Source: Bacillota bacterium (GTDB taxonomy: Bacteria > Bacillota > Clostridia > Peptostreptococcales > Anaerovoracaceae). Taken from it: a DNA stretch of 9,346 nucleotides. The notes beneath the pieces were generated by a model. That model made no database searches and was not told the DNA's origin. It saw nothing but the letters and a program-made list of their open reading frames with translations. Location: the NCBI GenBank assembly GCA_022793975.1, contig JAAWDW010000061.1, forward strand, positions 1 through 9,346, read 5' to 3'. The first letter of the stretch is position 1. Each line of letters starts with the position of its first letter. The translations under genes and the position numbers were made by a program. Positions 1-6,051 of the stretch are shown piece by piece.

Positions 1-1423
1 CTTGTAAAAGCAGTTCTCGAAGTGCCTCAGCTGACGAATTCTCCGCCAGTGTTGCTGTCCATTCCACATTCTGTGTGCCTGCTATTCTAATATACAATTT
101 TCCGCTTCCCATATTGTCTGTATCCGCTCCTGCCTCATTCTTCATCGACTCGTAAATATCCAATCCTTTTAACCAGATTGCGACCTCCGACTGCAACGCA
201 CTTCCTCTGAATCTTATTCCCGCACTTGTAAGCCAGTTGGCGGAACTTGCCGCGCTGCTCAGATTTTCTGCGCTTGAACCTATACCACTGCTCGCCGCAG
301 TGCAAAAAGGTATAATCGTTTTATTTGTAAAATCATAGCTTTCAACAAAATTATACACGATATTCGGCGCCTGGCCCCACCATATCGGATAACCCAGGAA
401 TATGGTATCGTAATCTTTCATATTTGTTACTGAGCCGGAAATCGCCGGTCTTACCGCAGGATCCGCATGCTCAAGACTTACTCTACTCGAATCGTCATTG
501 TAATTCAGGTCCGCGCTCGTATACGGCACCTGCGGTACTATTTCATATATATCTGCATCAATATTATCATTTTTAAGCACAGTGTTTATATGATTTGCAA
601 TACTCTCTGTATTATTGGTTGCCGAGAAATATGCAATAAGCACTTTTCTGCTGTCCGCTGCGGTGCCCGATCCGCTGCCGGAAGAGCTTGAGCCGCCGTT
701 TCCGCCGGAACTTCCTGCCGAACCTGTACTTCCTGAATTTCCGTTTCCCTGCTGTGCAGGCAACGTTTCATTATTTGCACCACCCTGAGCACTACCGGTA
801 AATTTCGCATTATTCATAAGGATTACAGCCATTTCTGCGCGAGTTGCTTTTGCCTTAGGGTCAAACTTATTGTCCTGCCTGCCGTTTATTACTCCGTTTG
901 CACTCGCCCAGGCTGCTGCCTCCTTCGCATAAGATGAAATGCTTGCCTGATCTGCGAATTCTTTTATCTGTACGTCTGTTCCTGTCTCAGGACGACCCGC
1001 CAGGCGCCAGAGCATCGTTACTGCCTGCTCCCGTGTCACAAAATCACCGGTTCCGAATCTTCCATCGCTGTATCCTGTTATAATTTCCTGCTGTGAAGCC
1101 CAAATCACCGCACCCGTATACCAAGTATCCGCTGCTGTATCAGGAAAATTATCGCTTCCACTGACATTCGGACTCCCGGCCTGTCTGTAAAGAACTGCCG
1201 CGAGCATTTCGCGTGTCATCGTACTGTTCGGTGAAAATTTACCCTCTTCCGTACCGTTCATAAGTCCATTTTCATCACAGTATTTTACAGCATCCGCATA
1301 CCACGAGTTTGCTGTGACATCGGTAAAATTGTTTTCGTACTCTGTCGCGCAAGCTGTTATTGCTGTTGTAAAAAGCATAATAACTATTAAAAATAATGTT
1401 CCAAATTTCTTTATATTCTTCAT
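1..1423 (-). CDS. Exported SLH-domain flavodoxin / cyclophilin-like fusion protein (C-terminus beyond window)
   Basis: The frame is open from ATG 1423 to the left edge, giving 474 codons and no stop. Residues 1-24 are a signal peptide (basic MKNIKK, then a hydrophobic core) ending in Ile-Thr-Ala-Cys25. This fits a lipobox, although Ala-Cys-Ala (24-26) could also be a type I cleavage site. Three SLH domains follow (about 32-83, 91-143, 154-206), each with the wall-polymer-binding TRE or TRAE motif at 70-72, 130-132 and 194-197. A Gly/Ser/Asn-rich linker spans about 210-256. Residues 258 to about 424 are a flavodoxin_4-type domain with the FMN phosphate loop SATNNT (267-272), GYPIWWG (344-350) and CTAASSGIGSS (374-384). 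From about 442 the sequence resembles the cyclophilin-like domain often fused to such flavodoxins. The start has AAGGAG 7 nt upstream. The inferred role is a flavin electron carrier held at the cell surface; partner and substrate are unknown. Confidence 0.9.
   Translation of the reverse strand, partial: MKNIKKFGTLFLIVIMLFTTAITACATEYENNFTDVTANSWYADAVKYCDENGLMNGTEEGKFSPNSTMTREMLAAVLYRQAGSPNVSGSDNFPDTAADTWYTGAVIWASQQEIITGYSDGRFGTGDFVTREQAVTMLWRLAGRPETGTDVQIKEFADQASISSYAKEAAAWASANGVINGRQDNKFDPKAKATRAEMAVILMNNAKFTGSAQGGANNETLPAQQGNGNSGSTGSAGSSGGNGGSSSSGSGSGTAADSRKVLIAYFSATNNTESIANHINTVLKNDNIDADIYEIVPQVPYTSADLNYNDDSSRVSLEHADPAVRPAISGSVTNMKDYDTIFLGYPIWWGQAPNIVYNFVESYDFTNKTIIPFCTAASSGIGSSAENLSSAASSANWLTSAGIRFRGSALQSEVAIWLKGLDIYESMKNEAGADTDNMGSGKLYIRIAGTQNVEWTATLAENSSAEALRELLLQ
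656..748 (-). other. Gly/Ser/Asn-rich low-complexity linker within the SLH-flavodoxin gene
   Basis: Codons for residues 226-256 encode almost only Gly, Ser, Asn, Thr and Ala. They join the wall-binding SLH module to the flavodoxin module. The composition is that of a flexible surface-protein spacer and there is no precise tandem DNA repeat. A different reading frame across it gives a 74-residue open stretch, which I regard as a shadow. Confidence 0.7.
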
Positions 1424-1469
1424 AGTGGCACTCCTTGCAATTATTTATATTTTTTTAAATGCACTCGGT

Positions 1470-1499
1470 ATAGTAAAACATCCGTGTACATTGAGTAAA
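1470..1499 (-). promoter_or_regulatory. Weak candidate promoter for the SLH-flavodoxin gene
   Basis: In the 114-nt gap after the CMD gene, the minus strand reads TTTACT (1499-1494), an 18-nt spacer, then TACTAT (1475-1470). Each box matches 4 of 6 consensus bases. TTTACT occurs twice here (also 1477-1472), so this may be a direct repeat rather than a -35 box. I see no convincing terminator in the gap, so read-through from the CMD operon is equally possible. Confidence 0.3.
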
Positions 1500-1537
1500 C
1501 TGTTAACCGGACTATCGCGGCATCAATTTCAGGTATA

Positions 1538-2221
1538 CTATTCCGCCGCCTTGGTTACACACGTTATTGCATTCAGGCTGCGCGGATATCCGATATACGG
1601 CAAGCACTGCGATATAACTCGAATCAGAAAATCTCTGTCGTTTCCGAGATTCATATTGCCTTTTGCATGAGCTGTCAGCTGCGGCTCGCAGCCGCCTTGT
1701 GCCGCAAGAAAGCAAAAGGTTATCAGCTCACGCTGTTTTAAATCCAGTCCGCCCCGCGTATAGTAATCGCCAAAACAATTTGCTGCAAGCCAGCGGTTTA
1801 TGTGCCCCTCCTTCCAGGCTTCTTTCATATGAGCCCCAAAAATTTTTGCTTGAATCTCCGCTCCTTTTTCAAGTCTGTCTTCCGGCGCTACCGTTTCCCG
1901 ATTATCAAGCGGCATAACTACCCCGCATTCTTCAAGAATTTCATTTGCTGCCTTAATAAATGGCAAAACTCTGCCTATGCCGAGATAGTCCGTGGCCTGA
2001 TATACTATTTCTTTTACAGCAACCGGTGTAATTCCCGCATCGAGCGCAACCGGCACCAGCTCTCTGAATGCATCCGCACCTCCGCAGCCGATCAATACCG
2101 CCAAAATAGCAGTGTAGCGCGTTTCTGCAGGTAATTCCTGTCCATCTTCATTTACTACTTCATTAAGGGCAAAATTCTCAAATATCTTTGCAAATTCGAG
2201 GTCTTTTTCATAAAAATCCAT
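1538..2221 (-). CDS. Two-domain carboxymuconolactone decarboxylase (CMD) family protein
   Basis: This 227-residue protein has two CMD/AhpD-like helical repeats, about 30-105 and 140-222, whereas simple family members of about 100-150 residues have one. The C-terminal repeat carries the signature GGCEPQLTAHAKG, with Cys178 and His185 seven residues apart. AhpD peroxidases have CxxC followed by His at that site; here the second Cys is Gln181, so a thiol peroxidase role is unlikely. The N-terminal repeat has a similar GCGGADAF segment. The family includes gamma-carboxymuconolactone decarboxylase, but most duplicated members in anaerobes have no proven reaction. The gene starts 18 nt after the tautomerase, with GAGGAG about 8 nt before ATG. 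It is the last gene of the regulator-cupin-tautomerase-CMD run and suggests chemistry on an aromatic, lactone or quinone-like compound. Confidence 0.9.
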   Translation of the reverse strand: MDFYEKDLEFAKIFENFALNEVVNEDGQELPAETRYTAILAVLIGCGGADAFRELVPVALDAGITPVAVKEIVYQATDYLGIGRVLPFIKAANEILEECGVVMPLDNRETVAPEDRLEKGAEIQAKIFGAHMKEAWKEGHINRWLAANCFGDYYTRGGLDLKQRELITFCFLAAQGGCEPQLTAHAKGNMNLGNDRDFLIRVISQCLPYIGYPRSLNAITCVTKAAE

Positions 2222-2239
2222 ATCAAAGTCTCCTCACAA

Positions 2240-2437
2240 TTAAACGAATCTCACTTTGTCTGTCATTCCCTGCATATGTTCTTCCCACTTTTCTTTCGGT
2301 ATATCTTCTATCGAAACCGAAACAAACTGTTCCTCTATTCCAAGTTCTTTTGCAAGAAATGACTGCACTTTCAGCGCTATTTCCTTTTTTGCTTTGTCAT
2401 CCCTTCCCGGAATCATAGTAATATCAATATGCGGCAT
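2240..2437 (-). CDS. 4-oxalocrotonate tautomerase (4-OT) family protein
   Basis: At 65 residues this is the normal size for the 4-OT family, small oligomeric enzymes that use an N-terminal proline as general base for keto-enol or related chemistry. It begins Met-Pro, so Pro becomes residue 1 after Met removal. The opening MPHIDI matches the PptA (YdcE) type of tautomerase. Counting from Pro1, Arg11 in PGR aligns with the substrate-binding Arg11 of Pseudomonas 4-OT. The position of Arg39 holds Ser (FVSVSIED), and Trp50 replaces Phe50 in the IPKEKW segment. It is therefore probably not a true 4-oxalocrotonate enzyme; the substrate is unknown. The start is supported by GGAGGGG just upstream. It sits 24 nt after the cupin and 18 nt before the CMD gene, in an operon-like arrangement. 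Confidence 0.9.
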   Translation of the reverse strand: MPHIDITMIPGRDDKAKKEIALKVQSFLAKELGIEEQFVSVSIEDIPKEKWEEHMQGMTDKVRFV

Positions 2438-2461
2438 AATTTCCCCTCCGTCTTGATTGCT

Positions 2462-2899
2462 TTATCCGAGCTTTGCGTAAATTTCATCATCTACCGGCTC
2501 ACACCATTCGTTTTTAGTTTCTTCTCCGGGCACTTCAACTGCTATATGCGCAAACCAGCTGTCTCTCTTAGCTCCATGCCAATGTTTAACCCCTGCGGGA
2601 ATTGTTATTACCATACCGGGCTCAATGCTTACCGCCTCTGCACCTTCTTCCTGATACCAACCGCTGCCTGCCGTGCAGATGAGAAGCTGACCGCCCCCGC
2701 TCCTTGCATGATGAATATGCCAGTTGTTGCGGTAGCCCGGTTCAAATGTTACATTTGCAAGAAACACCGCAGTTTCCTTTACATCGGTCAGAGGGTTAAG
2801 ATAAGAACCACCGGTAAAATACTGTGCAAAGGCGCTGTTTTCTACACCCAAGCCAAATACGTTCTGTTTTGCAAATTCTTCTTTGTTCATTGTTTTCAT
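2462..2899 (-). CDS. Cupin-domain protein
   Basis: A 145-residue single-domain cupin (small metal-binding beta-barrel). Motif 1 is visible around residues 60-80: His-Ile-His in NNWHIHHA, then Gln in GGQLLICTAGSGWYQEEG where the classic motif has Glu. Motif 2 is the IPAGVKHWHGA segment, which supplies a further His. The Gln variant with GxGWYQEEG is common in cupins linked to CMD proteins. A longer reading from 2953 is possible, but I chose ATG 2899. It has AAAGGAG 8 nt upstream and overlaps the stop of the MerR-like gene as ATGA, so the two are translationally coupled. The inferred role is a metal-dependent isomerase, dioxygenase or sensor-like protein acting with the tautomerase and CMD protein. 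The exact reaction is unknown. Confidence 0.88.
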   Translation of the reverse strand: MKTMNKEEFAKQNVFGLGVENSAFAQYFTGGSYLNPLTDVKETAVFLANVTFEPGYRNNWHIHHARSGGGQLLICTAGSGWYQEEGAEAVSIEPGMVITIPAGVKHWHGAKRDSWFAHIAVEVPGEETKNEWCEPVDDEIYAKLG

Positions 2900-3225
2900 A
2901 ACTCTTTCTCCTTTCTCAATTCGTATCGCAGATAATCTATAGAATCTATACACTTTTCCAGAACATGAATATCTTCGAGAGTCTCGTTTCTTTTCTTGAT
3001 TAGCATCGACATTCTTTGCTCTGCCGTGTCATCACCGTCGAGAATAAGGCGTATATATTCTTCTTCCTCGTCCTTTTCAAATCCTATACTGCGCAGTGTC
3101 ATTAAAATACCCAGTTTCTTTATATCGCCATCATCGTACTTGCACTTGCCTGCCGATCGCCTCTCATATTCTCTTAAAATCTCACGCGGAATTCCGTAAT
3201 TTTCGCTTATTTCTTCGTATGTCAT
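2896..3225 (-). CDS. Short MerR-family transcriptional regulator
   Basis: From ATG 3225 the product is 109 residues. Residues 1-23 form a MerR-type helix-turn-helix (TYEEISENYGIPREILREYE). A shortened wing follows, then the second helical pair with the typical KKLGILMTLRSIGF segment. The C-terminal part is a coiled-coil dimerisation helix ending LDYLRYE-like (IDSIDYLRYELRKEK). There is no C-terminal effector domain, and Cys28 and Cys91 do not form a classic metal-binding set. An upstream GTG at 3279 would extend the frame, but that lies inside a terminator hairpin and has no ribosome binding site, while ATG 3225 has AAAGGA 8 nt upstream. The stop overlaps the cupin start by 4 nt (ATGA). It probably autoregulates this operon from the promoter at 3284-3312. 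The inducer is unknown. Confidence 0.8.
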   Translation of the reverse strand: MTYEEISENYGIPREILREYERRSAGKCKYDDGDIKKLGILMTLRSIGFEKDEEEEYIRLILDGDDTAEQRMSMLIKKRNETLEDIHVLEKCIDSIDYLRYELRKEKEL

Positions 3226-3251
3226 TTCTGCTTCCTTTCCGCACTGCTGCC

Positions 3252-3286
3252 AAATAAAAATGCAGATGTCTTTCGACACCTACATT
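3252..3286 (-). terminator. Rho-independent terminator after the lysR-type gene
   Basis: On minus-strand RNA, bases 3286-3275 (AATGTAGGTGTC) pair with 3270-3259 (GACATCTGCATT). This makes a 12-bp stem with two G-U wobbles and a GAAA tetraloop, followed by TTTTTATTT, part of which also extends the stem. Both wobbles become C-A mismatches on the opposite strand, so the hairpin is built for minus-strand transcripts. It lies about 54 nt after the LysR stop. The 5' arm also overlaps the start region of the next operon's promoter. Confidence 0.75.
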
Positions 3287-3312
3287 CTATATTTAAACGG
3301 CAACAATGTCTA
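3284..3312 (-). promoter_or_regulatory. Near-consensus sigma-A-type promoter for the merR-cupin-tautomerase-CMD operon
   Basis: The minus strand shows TAGACA (3312-3307), a 17-nt spacer and TAGAAT (3289-3284). Each box matches 5 of 6 consensus bases. Transcription would start near 3277, about 50 nt before the MerR-like ATG. That start lies inside the 5' arm of the terminator hairpin, so transcripts from this promoter would lack most of that arm. The 17-nt spacer is shorter than the 19-20 nt at classic MerR-activated promoters, which favours repression or simple autoregulation. Confidence 0.6.
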
Positions 3313-3324
3313 ATACCTATATTA
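3311..3324. promoter_or_regulatory. Small inverted repeat at the -35 region, possible operator
   Basis: TAATA-CCTA-TATTA is a perfect 5-bp inverted repeat overlapping the upstream edge of the -35 box of the regulator-cupin operon. Its position would suit binding by the LysR-type or MerR-like protein. It is short and A/T-rich, so chance occurrence is quite possible. Confidence 0.25.
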
Positions 3325-3339
3325 AATTATGAGTAATGC

Positions 3340-4206
3340 CTAAATTGCATTTTTAATATGCTCTATGAACATTTTAGCGGCAGTCGGCAAGACCTGATTC
3401 TTTTTCCACACGATTACCGAACCCGTCTCCCGTACCGGACTCAGAGGAATAAAACACATATCATCATAAGAAACGCCAAGATCAAATGCAAGCGCAGCCC
3501 CCACTCCCTGCCTAACCATTGTTATCGCATTGATTCCCAGGTTATATGCAGCGACAATATTAAGCTCATCATAATAATCACCGAACCAGCTGGCAATTTC
3601 GTTTTTTACAGCTTCCCGCCTTGCTGTAATAAGAGGTACTTTAGATAAATCCTCAGGTGTAACGGCATCTTTTCCCGCAAGCTCAGAGTCTTTTCTCACC
3701 CATATACCCCACTTTTCTTTAGCAGGAAGTCTCAGAAATTCGTATTTACCGATATCTACAGGCTCCACAAGCAAACCAATATCGATAATACCTTTCTCAA
3801 TTCTCTCTTTTATATCATCAGCAATAGCACTGTATATATCAAACTGCACAAGCGAATGCTTCTTTCTGAATGATATGATGCAGTCTGAAAGAAACGACAT
3901 ACTCCTTGCCTCTCCGCAGCCTATTGAAATTTCACCCGACAAAATCTCATCTTTTCGTGAAAACTCCGAAACAGTCTTATCCGAAAGCGAGACAAGCTCC
4001 TGTGCACGCCGCTTAAGCAGCATTCCCTCCTCTGTCAGGCTTACATTATATTTGCCCCTGTGAAACAACTTGACGCCAAGTTCCTCTTCAAGCTGCATAA
4101 GCTGCCGCGAAAGCGTCGGCTGGGTAATATGAAGAAGCTGTGCCGCACGCGTTATGTTCTCTTCACGCGCCGTCATCAAAAAATATCTTAAAACCCGAAG
4201 TTCCAT
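3340..4206 (-). CDS. LysR-family transcriptional regulator
   Basis: At 288 residues this is the usual LysR length. Residues 1-60 are the winged helix-turn-helix (VLRYFLMTAREENITRAAQ, then ITQPTLSRQLMQLEEELG and LFHRG). A linker helix (about 60-88) follows, then a periplasmic-binding-protein-like effector domain from about 90 (EISIGCGEARSM) to the end. Such proteins act as dimers or tetramers and usually respond to a small metabolite. The start has AAAGGAG 6 nt upstream of ATG. The gene lies between the lysS terminator and the terminator before the MerR-like operon, so it is probably its own transcription unit. It is the natural candidate controller of the downstream cupin, tautomerase, CMD and flavodoxin genes, although it is not divergent from them as LysR genes often are. 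The effector cannot be predicted. Confidence 0.93.
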   Translation of the reverse strand: MELRVLRYFLMTAREENITRAAQLLHITQPTLSRQLMQLEEELGVKLFHRGKYNVSLTEEGMLLKRRAQELVSLSDKTVSEFSRKDEILSGEISIGCGEARSMSFLSDCIISFRKKHSLVQFDIYSAIADDIKERIEKGIIDIGLLVEPVDIGKYEFLRLPAKEKWGIWVRKDSELAGKDAVTPEDLSKVPLITARREAVKNEIASWFGDYYDELNIVAAYNLGINAITMVRQGVGAALAFDLGVSYDDMCFIPLSPVRETGSVIVWKKNQVLPTAAKMFIEHIKNAI

Positions 4207-4244
4207 ACAGCACTCCTTTATATTTTCTTTTCTATGTATAAAAT

Positions 4245-4253
4245 ATCATATCA
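4245..4253 (-). promoter_or_regulatory. Candidate extended -10 promoter element for the lysR-type gene
   Basis: The minus strand reads TGATATGAT, an extended -10 (TGn plus TATGAT, 5 of 6), without a clear -35 at normal distance. The start would lie near 4238, about 32 nt before ATG 4206. The same nonamer occurs just downstream of the greA promoter's -10 box. The rest of 4207-4376 is A/T-rich and shows no gene. Confidence 0.4.
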
Positions 4254-4376
4254 CAACAGAATCTGCAAGATGTGGCTTCTTAGTCCTGTTTTTATTTAAA
4301 AGCTTAATATTACTATATGTTACTGAAAAAATAAACTTTTACTAATACTTTTATAATCGAGACTTTAAAAATAGAT

Positions 4377-4421
4377 ATTAAAATAAAAGAAGAAAACCAA
4401 GTTTTCTTCTTTTATTTTAAT
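4377..4421. terminator. Perfect 21-bp hairpin, terminator of the greA-lysS operon
   Basis: Bases 4377-4397 are exactly complementary to 4401-4421 with a 3-nt loop (CAA on the plus strand). The core GAAGAAAAC/GTTTTCTTC is flanked by AAAATAAAA and TTTTATTTT, so either strand gives a stem whose distal 3' arm is U-rich. It lies about 62 nt after the lysS stop and upstream of the lysR-type gene, and it probably separates the two units. The near absence of G-C pairs is unusual for an intrinsic terminator. Confidence 0.7.
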
Positions 4422-4482
4422 CATATTGTTTTAATTAACCATTTTTTACGTAACATCCTAAACCAATTATAGTATGATACTC

Positions 4483-6018
4483 CTACTTTTCAATCGGTTT
4501 CATAGTCGGGAAGAGCATTATATCCCTGATTGACGGTGCGTTTGTAACGAGCATTATTACTCTGTCAATACCGATACCAAGTCCACCTGTCGGAGGAAGT
4601 CCTACTTCAAGAGCATTTACGAAGTCAAGGTCCATAGGGTGCGCTTCGTCATCCTCGCCGCTGTCAAGCTGAGCCTGCTGCTCTGCGAATCTCTCATACT
4701 GATCGATAGGGTCATTGAGCTCGGAGAACGCATTGGCAATCTCCCAACCATTTACATACGCTTCAAATCTTCTTGTGATTCTCGGATCTTCCGGGTCTCT
4801 CTTTGCAAGCGGTGAAATTTCAACAGGATGTCCGACAACGAATACCGGCCCATCGAGATATCCGGGCACATCTTCACAGTAGTCTTCAAACATCTCTGCG
4901 AGAATCTTTCCTCTTGTCCACTTGTTAACATCCTCAGGATCCATTCCGTACTTGATTGCTGCCTCTCTTGCCTCTTCATCAGTCGTGATCTTATCAAAAT
5001 CAACACCTGTTATTTCTTTTACCGCATCCGACATTTTGAGTCTTCTCCACGGCGGAGTAAGGTCAAATTCCTTACCCTGATAATTTATTTTCATCGAACC
5101 GTTAGCCTTCATAGCAGCATTTGACACAACAGTTTCGGTTACTTCCATTACAAATTCCATATTTGTATATGCTGCATAGCATTCCATAGATGTGAATTCA
5201 GGATTATGGTTTCTATCCATACCCTCGTTCCTAAACATCTTGCCCATCTCATATACTCTGTCGAGTCCGCCTACAACACATCTCTTAAGGAAGAGCTCGT
5301 TTGATATACGCATCTTCATATCAAGATCAAGCGTATTGTGATGAGTATTAAACGGTCTTGCGTTGGCGCCGCCCGCAATAGTCGTAAGTATCGGCGTATC
5401 TACTTCAAGATATCCAAAGTCATCTTCAAGTGTTCTCTTTATTTCCTTAATAATAGCTGCTCTCTTGTAGAACATTTCTCTTACATCCGAATTGATGATA
5501 AGGTCTACATATCTCTGGCGGTATCTCTGGTCTATGTCCTTGAGGCCGTGCCATTTATTAGGCAGTACCTGCAGCGATTTTGACAGGAGCACGAGTCTTT
5601 CAACTCTTACAGAAATTTCTCCTCTCTTTGTCTTGAATATCTCACCTTCAAATCCGATAATATCACCGATATCATATGTGAGGAAAATTTCATATTCTTC
5701 CGCACCAATACCGTCTTCTGCGATATACGCCTGAATCTTGCCTACTTTATCGAGAACATCCACAAAAGACACCTTTCCCATATGGCGGTTTGCCATCATT
5801 CTTCCCGCCATAGAAACTCTTTTGCCTTCCCACTTTTCAAAGTTCTCCTTTACGTCCTTGCTGTATGTCTCAACATTCCAAGTTTCAACGAGAAACGGGT
5901 TTCTTCCCATTTCCTGAAGCTTTCTGAGCTTTTCTCTTCTTATCTTTCTCTGTTCCGTCAGTTGTTCTTCCGATAATTCTTCTTCGTTTTCAATATTTAC
6001 ATTTCTTTCGTCCGTCAT
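4483..6018 (-). CDS. lysS: Lysyl-tRNA synthetase, class II
   Basis: LysS activates lysine with ATP and charges tRNA-Lys in the cytoplasm. The 511-residue length is normal for bacterial class II LysRS, with no extra membrane domain. A charged N-terminal helix (about 1-38) precedes the anticodon-binding OB-fold (about 60-165: VSMAGRMMANRHMGKVSFVDV and onward). The catalytic core then shows motif 1 around FGYLEVDTPIL, the AGGANARPF loop, motif 2 (VYEMGKMFRNEGMDRNHNPEF) and motif 3 (GLPPTGGLGIGIDRVIML). The lysine-site stretch EIANAFSELNDPIDQ is present, with Trp before it (NGWEIAN) where many family members have Arg. AGAGGA lies about 7 nt before ATG. The gene starts 33 nt after greA, a frequent pairing in Firmicutes, and ends at the 4377-4421 hairpin. 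I see no T-box leader. Confidence 0.98.
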   Translation of the reverse strand: MTDERNVNIENEEELSEEQLTEQRKIRREKLRKLQEMGRNPFLVETWNVETYSKDVKENFEKWEGKRVSMAGRMMANRHMGKVSFVDVLDKVGKIQAYIAEDGIGAEEYEIFLTYDIGDIIGFEGEIFKTKRGEISVRVERLVLLSKSLQVLPNKWHGLKDIDQRYRQRYVDLIINSDVREMFYKRAAIIKEIKRTLEDDFGYLEVDTPILTTIAGGANARPFNTHHNTLDLDMKMRISNELFLKRCVVGGLDRVYEMGKMFRNEGMDRNHNPEFTSMECYAAYTNMEFVMEVTETVVSNAAMKANGSMKINYQGKEFDLTPPWRRLKMSDAVKEITGVDFDKITTDEEAREAAIKYGMDPEDVNKWTRGKILAEMFEDYCEDVPGYLDGPVFVVGHPVEISPLAKRDPEDPRITRRFEAYVNGWEIANAFSELNDPIDQYERFAEQQAQLDSGEDDEAHPMDLDFVNALEVGLPPTGGLGIGIDRVIMLVTNAPSIRDIMLFPTMKPIEK

Positions 6019-6051
6019 CTTATTTTCCTCTCTATCTGTATATTTAGAAAA

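Noticed and set aside
586..810. Minus-strand 74-codon frame inside the SLH-flavodoxin gene
   Set aside because: It is a shifted frame over the Gly/Ser linker, whose repetitive codons keep other frames open. The SLH-flavodoxin frame runs through uninterrupted with clear domains.
1314..1670. Plus-strand open frame of 118 codons with a hydrophobic stretch, resembling a small membrane protein
   Set aside because: It is antisense to the signal peptide of the SLH-flavodoxin gene and to the end of the CMD gene; the hydrophobic part mirrors the A/T-rich leader. No ribosome binding site or family motif was seen.
2462..2953. Longer form of the cupin starting at 2953
   Set aside because: The extra 18 residues overlap the MerR-like gene in another frame, while ATG 2899 has AAAGGAG at good spacing and the ATGA overlap typical of coupled genes.
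2896..3279. Longer form of the MerR-like protein starting at GTG 3279
   Set aside because: The added 18 residues come from the terminator hairpin sequence, match nothing in MerR proteins and lack a ribosome binding site; ATG 3225 has a good one and begins directly at the helix-turn-helix.
4154..4376. Divergent plus-strand gene or promoter opposite the lysR-type gene
   Set aside because: A 63-codon frame is antisense to the lysR start with no ribosome binding site, and a TATAAT near 4351 has no -35 partner.
6019..6051. T-box or other lysine-responsive leader before lysS
   Set aside because: Only 33 nt separate greA and lysS, and the greA leader is about 40 nt, too short for a T-box or lysine riboswitch.
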